Source: UBA5072 sp963822145 (GTDB lineage: Bacteria > Bacteroidota > Bacteroidia > Bacteroidales > UBA10428). From it: 64,000 nt of DNA. Each line of letters starts with the position of its first letter. Within the stretch, counting starts at the first letter, position 1. Below the pieces are notes generated by a model. That model saw only the letters and a list, made by a program, of their open reading frames with translations. It did no database searches and was not told the origin of the DNA. A program made the position numbers and the translations under genes. The DNA is taken from contig CAWGGG010000002.1 in assembly GCA_963822145.1 (NCBI GenBank), positions 434,001 through 498,000 on the forward strand. Reading direction: 5' to 3'. This document shows, piece after piece, positions 62,463-64,000 of this stretch.

Positions 62463-62506
62463 AACCGGTTTGAAAAGACAGTTCGTGACGGTCTTTTCAA
62501 ACGGTT
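62463..62506. terminator. Long hairpin between the Dabb gene and the tRNA region
   Basis: GGTTTGAAAAGAC and GTCTTTTCAAACGGTT are complementary around an 11-base loop (62463-62479 with 62491-62506). There is no T-run on either side, so it may be a terminator without a tail or a structural repeat. Confidence 0.45.
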
Positions 62507-62520
62507 CCAATTAAACGGAA

Positions 62521-62545
62521 AAGCCCGGTAAATACCGGGCCTTTT
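62521..62545 (-). terminator. Intrinsic terminator after the tRNA fragment
   Basis: GCCCGG-TAAATA-CCGGGC is a perfect hairpin. On the minus strand it is preceded by AAAAG and followed by a short T-run, as expected for a terminator of the minus-strand tRNA-like fragment at 62543-62566. Confidence 0.65.
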
Positions 62546-62566
62546 GTAGCGGGGGCAGGACTTGAA
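62543..62566 (-). pseudogene. Inverted 24-bp fragment of the initiator tRNA 3' end
   Basis: These 24 bases are the exact reverse complement of 62852-62875: the T-arm from its TTCAAG loop to the acceptor end and discriminator, plus four bases beyond. The 5' two thirds of the tRNA are missing; unrelated sequence (62567 onward) takes their place. A terminator follows on the minus strand, as it does after the real tRNA. Confidence 0.75.
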
Positions 62567-62790
62567 TCTTTTTCTCCGCCGCTCGTGGACACCTCCCCAC
62601 ACGGTGTGTTAATCGTCAACTATGTCTTAGGCCCGAAGGGTCGGGATGTGACAGCGCAGGGTGAAATATGGGTTCATCCCCCCATTTTGTAAGCCCCGGT
62701 TCCACTGGTATTAAGCAATTAATAGGGTAAGCAACAAAATAAAATACCTGAAACAGTTTTTTTTCTGACAAAGTTGGCGTATTTTTGCCA
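62567..62790. other. Intergenic, structured but unidentified
   Basis: 224 bases between the tRNA fragment and the intact tRNA. The first half is GC-richer than its surroundings and holds short complementary blocks (CACC and GGTGTG near 62591-62608; GGCCCGAAGGGTCGGG near 62630-62645). No ORF, tRNA or known RNA was recognised. It may be the remains of a mobile or repeat element. Confidence 0.35.
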
Positions 62791-62798
62791 ACCTATAT

Positions 62799-62871
<73 letters not shown>

Positions 62872-62876
62872 CAAAG

Positions 62877-62910
62877 AAAAAGCCCTGGCATATAAGCGCC
62901 AGGGCTTTTT
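62877..62910 (+). terminator. Intrinsic terminator of the initiator tRNA
   Basis: AAAAAGCCCTGGC and GCCAGGGCTTTTT are perfect complements with an eight-base loop and a T-run. It starts six bases after the tRNA. The A-rich 5' side means it could also act on the opposite strand. Confidence 0.9.
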
Positions 62911-62930
62911 CGGTGTTAAGCTCTTCAGCT

Positions 62931-63171
62931 GGGAGTAGTTAAGAAAACCATAGCCGTCAACTTAAGGAGTTATATCGAATTGCCTGGAGGGCATACGGTC
63001 TTGTAGAAATAGACATAATTTATTCCCATTTACCCCGGAGGGGTTAAGGTATTTTGGCTTATCCCCTCCGGGGAAGAAATCTATGGCCACATCAATTTCT
63101 ACAATACCCTTACCGCTCTGCGGTAATTGTAACACAATAAGTTGACGGTTATGGTTAAGAAAACTACGCCC
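62931..63171. repeat. 241-bp nested-palindrome repeat element (MITE-like), copy 1
   Basis: The ends are inverted: GGGAGTAGTT (62931-62940) with AACTACGCCC (63162-63171). Inside, AACCATAGCCGTCAACTTA mirrors TAAGTTGACGGTTATGGTT, TGTAGAAAT mirrors ATTTCTACA, and CCCCGGAGGGG-TTAAG mirrors CTTATCCCCTCCGGGG. The whole unit can fold on itself. The left 70 or so bases recur at 63926-64000. The 86-codon ORF that can be read through it (62962-63222, minus) overlaps these arms and a terminator and is not accepted as a gene. Confidence 0.85.
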
Positions 63172-63190
63172 AACCTGGAGGTCAGATAGC

Positions 63191-63220
63191 AAAAAGCCCC
63201 CGGAGGTGATTTCCGGGGGC
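63191..63220 (-). terminator. Terminator of the small secreted protein gene
   Basis: GCCCCCGGA(A) and CCGGGGGC form a strong hairpin with a TCAC-type loop; on the minus strand it is followed by TTTTT (plus 63191-63195). It lies 23 bases after the gene stop. Confidence 0.9.
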
Positions 63221-63243
63221 ATTCATTTACATAAAGTTATCTT

Positions 63244-63669
63244 CTAATCGCAGTTGAATTTAGCGGTAAAAAATTCAACGGTAGTTTCCCCGTTGGCATT
63301 GATCGTCTGGTGGTAATGGAATTGATACTGGACAAGAAGTTTCCCATTTACTCTGAAGTGCCCGGTTGCCACAAAATTATTCAATCCGGGTGAGGTGCCT
63401 GCATATTCATATACATTACCTGATGGAATAGTACATGCAGGATCTTTATATCCAATTACTTCTGCATCCCTGATTTTAACCAAAAAGTTATGCGATGACG
63501 CCCAGATCTCACGAACAACAATACCCTTTAAGTAATCTCCGGTACAGGGAAGATAATCGCCATTAATTGCATCCACTTGCACATATTTTGAAACCCCGTT
63601 CTGAGCTTTAGCAGCACCTAAACTTAGGACCGCTAACATGCATAACAATAAAAATGTCTTTGTTTTCAT
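63244..63669 (-). CDS. Small secreted protein of unknown function
   Basis: 141 residues from the ATG at 63669. The frame is open further upstream to 63792 but that part has no signal-peptide or family character. A clear signal peptide (MKTKTFLLLCMLAVLSLGAAKAQ) is followed by a beta-rich mature part with three cysteines (CTGDYLKGIVVREIWASSHNFLVKIRD, KDPACTIP, AKFNCD), which may form a disulfide. No named family was recognised. It stands alone between two copies of the nested-palindrome repeat, with a strong terminator downstream. Confidence 0.82.
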   Translation of the reverse strand: MKTKTFLLLCMLAVLSLGAAKAQNGVSKYVQVDAINGDYLPCTGDYLKGIVVREIWASSHNFLVKIRDAEVIGYKDPACTIPSGNVYEYAGTSPGLNNFVATGHFRVNGKLLVQYQFHYHQTINANGETTVEFFTAKFNCD

Positions 63670-63925
63670 GGTGTTGGAATTTGGTTTTAGTGAAACTGAT
63701 TCGAATTGCTTAAAACTAAAGTTAATGCTATGCACCCTGCAGAACATAACAATTTCAGGACAAAGACTAAAGATTATTACACCAAAATCCAAACTTTTTT
63801 GGAATAGGAATGATCATACTGACTTTAAGCGGCGTTTAATCCGCGTAAGAAATGTTCATGCAAAATTACTGCATGTCAGACGCAACATGTTGTGATGAAA
63901 TCGGATCAGAAAGTTATTTCAGTAA

Positions 63926-64000
63926 GGGCGTAGTTAAGAGAACCATAGCCGTCAACTTAAGGAGTTATATCGAATTGCCTGGAGGGCATACGGTCTTGTA
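63926..64000. repeat. Nested-palindrome repeat element, copy 2 (cut by window end)
   Basis: Starts GGGCGTAGTTAAGAGAACCA and matches copy 1 from 62931 with two mismatches over 75 bases until the window ends. Its outer end GGGCGTAGTT is the exact inverse of the right end of copy 1, which confirms the terminal inverted repeat. Confidence 0.85.

Noticed and set aside
62567..62720. tmRNA or SRP RNA
   Set aside because: The expected end pairing (GGGGC with GCCCC near a tRNA-like fold) and the SRP tetraloop motif could not be found.
62962..63222. 86-codon ORF within the nested-palindrome repeat
   Set aside because: It runs through the repeat arms and a terminator; the composition follows the palindrome, not a protein.
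63638..63895. 85-codon ORF upstream of the small secreted protein
   Set aside because: Overlaps the signal-peptide start on the other strand and lacks any promoter or protein-like pattern.

Overview
The window comes from a Bacteroidetes chromosome, most likely a Bacteroidales-type or marine/environmental lineage. Four lines of evidence agree: type IX secretion genes (PorP/SprF, GldK/PorK, a sorting-domain protein), an LpxC-FabZ fusion, many promoters of the Bacteroidetes form TTTG-N19-TAnnTTTG, and Bacteroidetes-type domains (DUF4382, HU-CCDC81/SPOR, SiaC/DUF1987). No phage, CRISPR array or rRNA operon is visible. Most genes are core housekeeping genes.

Layout. 1-5033 (minus): the start of a type IX secretion operon (porP then gldK, running off the left edge) and a 927-residue membrane-anchored protein. 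5141-8179: uracil-DNA glycosylase, an acidic small protein, homoserine dehydrogenase behind a SAM-I riboswitch, and a tiny secreted protein that is little more than a type IX sorting domain. 8296-13994 (minus): the suf Fe-S operon sufB-C-D-S-E-T with a Fur/PerR-like palindrome at its promoter. 14132-19946: thiL, then a minus-strand block of an HD phosphohydrolase, lpxD, lpxC-fabZ and lpxA (lipid A). 20121-25855 (plus): rimP-nusA-infB and queG. 25910-34247: phosphate genes. oprP-pstS-pstC-pstA-pstB-phoU run leftward and phoB-phoR rightward from one shared control region holding two opposed Pho-box arrays. 34645-37748: panC-panD-hldE2-radA. 37842-47724: PBP1A, topA, an arginase-fold protein that has lost metal ligands, a SiaC-like protein, a cyclase, a GT5-only glycogen synthase-like protein and glmS. 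47725-51540 (minus): nucleotide-sugar genes (StrS-type aminotransferase, acetyltransferase, galE, rfbB). 51651-54515: an HU/SPOR protein, a DUF4382 lipoprotein and a methyltransferase.

54610-62388 is the most accessory part. It is a sugar locus with a xylose-isomerase-like protein, a PfkB kinase, a mannitol-phosphate-dehydrogenase-like protein, a GH3 glycosidase and a Nudix/winged-helix regulator whose Nudix catalytic residues are gone. The isomerase operon and the GH3 gene carry the same palindromic operator placed on the same part of the promoter, which defines a small regulon. The GH3 signal peptide is separated from its ATG by one extra A, and a decayed DUF1080 gene lies divergent to it.

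62400-64000 holds an initiator tRNA, an inverted fragment of its 3' end, strong terminators, two copies of a long nested-palindrome repeat and a small secreted protein.

Short interspersed palindromes of at least four families sit at or on stop codons across the window. All functions are inferred from sequence motifs read by eye; no database search was run.
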